A stretch of 23,952 nt of DNA, from contig JAAEPW010000271.1 of assembly GCA_024232355.1 (NCBI GenBank), forward strand, positions 1 through 23,952, given 5' to 3'. The position numbers were made by a program, and so were the translations under genes. The notes below the pieces were generated by a model. It was not told the origin of the DNA. It worked only from the letters and a program-made list of their open reading frames with translations, and did not search any database. Of this stretch, positions 23,682 to 23,952 are shown one piece after another (position 1 is the stretch's first letter; every line of letters begins with the position of its first letter). The stretch is from Chloroflexota bacterium. Lineage in GTDB: Bacteria > Chloroflexota > Anaerolineae > B4-G1.

Positions 23682-23952
23682 AGATTGCCTCCTTTCATTT
23701 GAAGGCTATCGTACAGGCTTACCGGACGCTCCCATCTCGCTGGACTCCCTTTGCCGTGAGGTAGGCGTTACCCTACCGCTATTGACTACTACGAAGTCCT
23801 CCGCCCCTACATAACCACATCAGATACAGCCATCCCATCCCCGGTTATCCAGGGGCGGTTATGCAGGTTCCCTTGTTCCGTAGGTATGTCTCTACTTGGA
23901 CTTAGGCTCCACTTCTACACCGGAGGCCCTATCCTGACAATTACACCTCTAT
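23682..23952 (-). ncRNA. 5' structural region of the group II intron (domains I-IV, partial)
   Basis: The noncoding - strand sequence ahead of the RT gene has phrases typical of bacterial group II introns, such as GGTGTAGAAGTGGAGCC, GGACTTCGTAGTAGTC and CACGGCAAAGGGAGTCCAG. The GUGYG 5' end is not reached, so the intron begins beyond the right edge. No other gene is seen here. Confidence 0.65.

Larger units (their letters stand above)
19688..23952 (-). mobile_element. Decayed group II intron with ltrA-type ORF (5' end beyond window), interrupted by a recombinase element
   Basis: Reading leftward: intron RNA domains I-IV (right edge to 23682), RT/maturase gene in two pieces (22995-23681 and 19813-20912), domain V (19752-19785), domain VI, and a likely 3' splice end near 19688 (…CTTACTAT). 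The 2.08-kb element 20913-22994 sits inside the RT gene. RT type resembles bacterial mitochondrial-like/chloroplast-like lineages with a C-terminal HNH domain; exact class was not determined. Confidence 0.75.

Overview
The window looks like a piece of a Chloroflexota (Anaerolineae/Caldilinea-like) genome or a close relative. This rests on large secreted proteins with S-layer homology (SLH) repeats, FG-GAP/VCBS repeats and clostripain-type peptidase domains that end in the 'Y/F-LPL-V/I' C-terminal motif common in that phylum, plus a heavy load of mobile DNA. The assignment is inference from protein style; there is no rRNA or other marker gene here.

Layout. (1) 1-1436, + strand: the 3' end of an unidentified gene translationally coupled (ATGA overlap, strong Shine-Dalgarno) to a DnaC/IstB-like AAA+ ATPase with an N-terminal Cys4 zinc motif; probably a replication helicase-loader pair. 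(2) 16568-1644, - strand: a six-gene block reading leftward: ECF-like sigma factor, double zinc-finger anti-sigma-like protein, TPR-CHAT protease, secreted clostripain-family (C11) peptidase, and two secreted SLH proteins. (3) 16636-19382, + strand: a mobile cluster of a DUF5372-type protein, a small ORF and a ~697-aa large serine recombinase, resembling the Rhizobium y4bA-y4bD cluster. (4) 19.4 kb to the right edge, - strand: a decayed group II intron with a broken reverse transcriptase/maturase gene and a domain V; a second domain V lies just downstream. (5) 20913-22994: a ~2.08-kb serine-recombinase element inserted into the intron RT gene, with inferable att sites.

Main discovery. The - strand block looks like a coherent regulatory system. 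Three transcription units (anti-sigma + CHAT, C11 peptidase, six-repeat SLH protein) are each preceded by the same two-part element, TGCCC[T/C]AAAA-N14-GTTTAT, with exactly the same spacing, which is what a dedicated sigma-factor regulon should look like. The sigma gene itself lacks the element and has a housekeeping-type promoter (TTGACA-N16-TACAAT). In the first copy the -35 part contains the stop codon of the sigma gene. The anti-sigma-like protein has two tandem zinc-binding anti-sigma motifs and no membrane helix, and its stop is 3 bp from the start of a CHAT protease with intact His737/Cys777. I propose a CRISPR-independent, protease-gated sigma switch, analogous in gene content to the sigma/inhibitor/TPR-CHAT module of type III-E CRISPR 'Craspase', controlling a set of cell-surface proteins that includes a second, secreted caspase-fold peptidase.

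Second discovery. Removing 20913-22994 restores the RT reading frame exactly (…GSIVSPVLANVY…) around a central AC dinucleotide, and the element's two ends form an imperfect inverted repeat (16/21) centred on AC. The recombinase gene runs through its own attachment site, so its C-terminus should differ between the integrated (557 aa) and circular (598 aa) forms.
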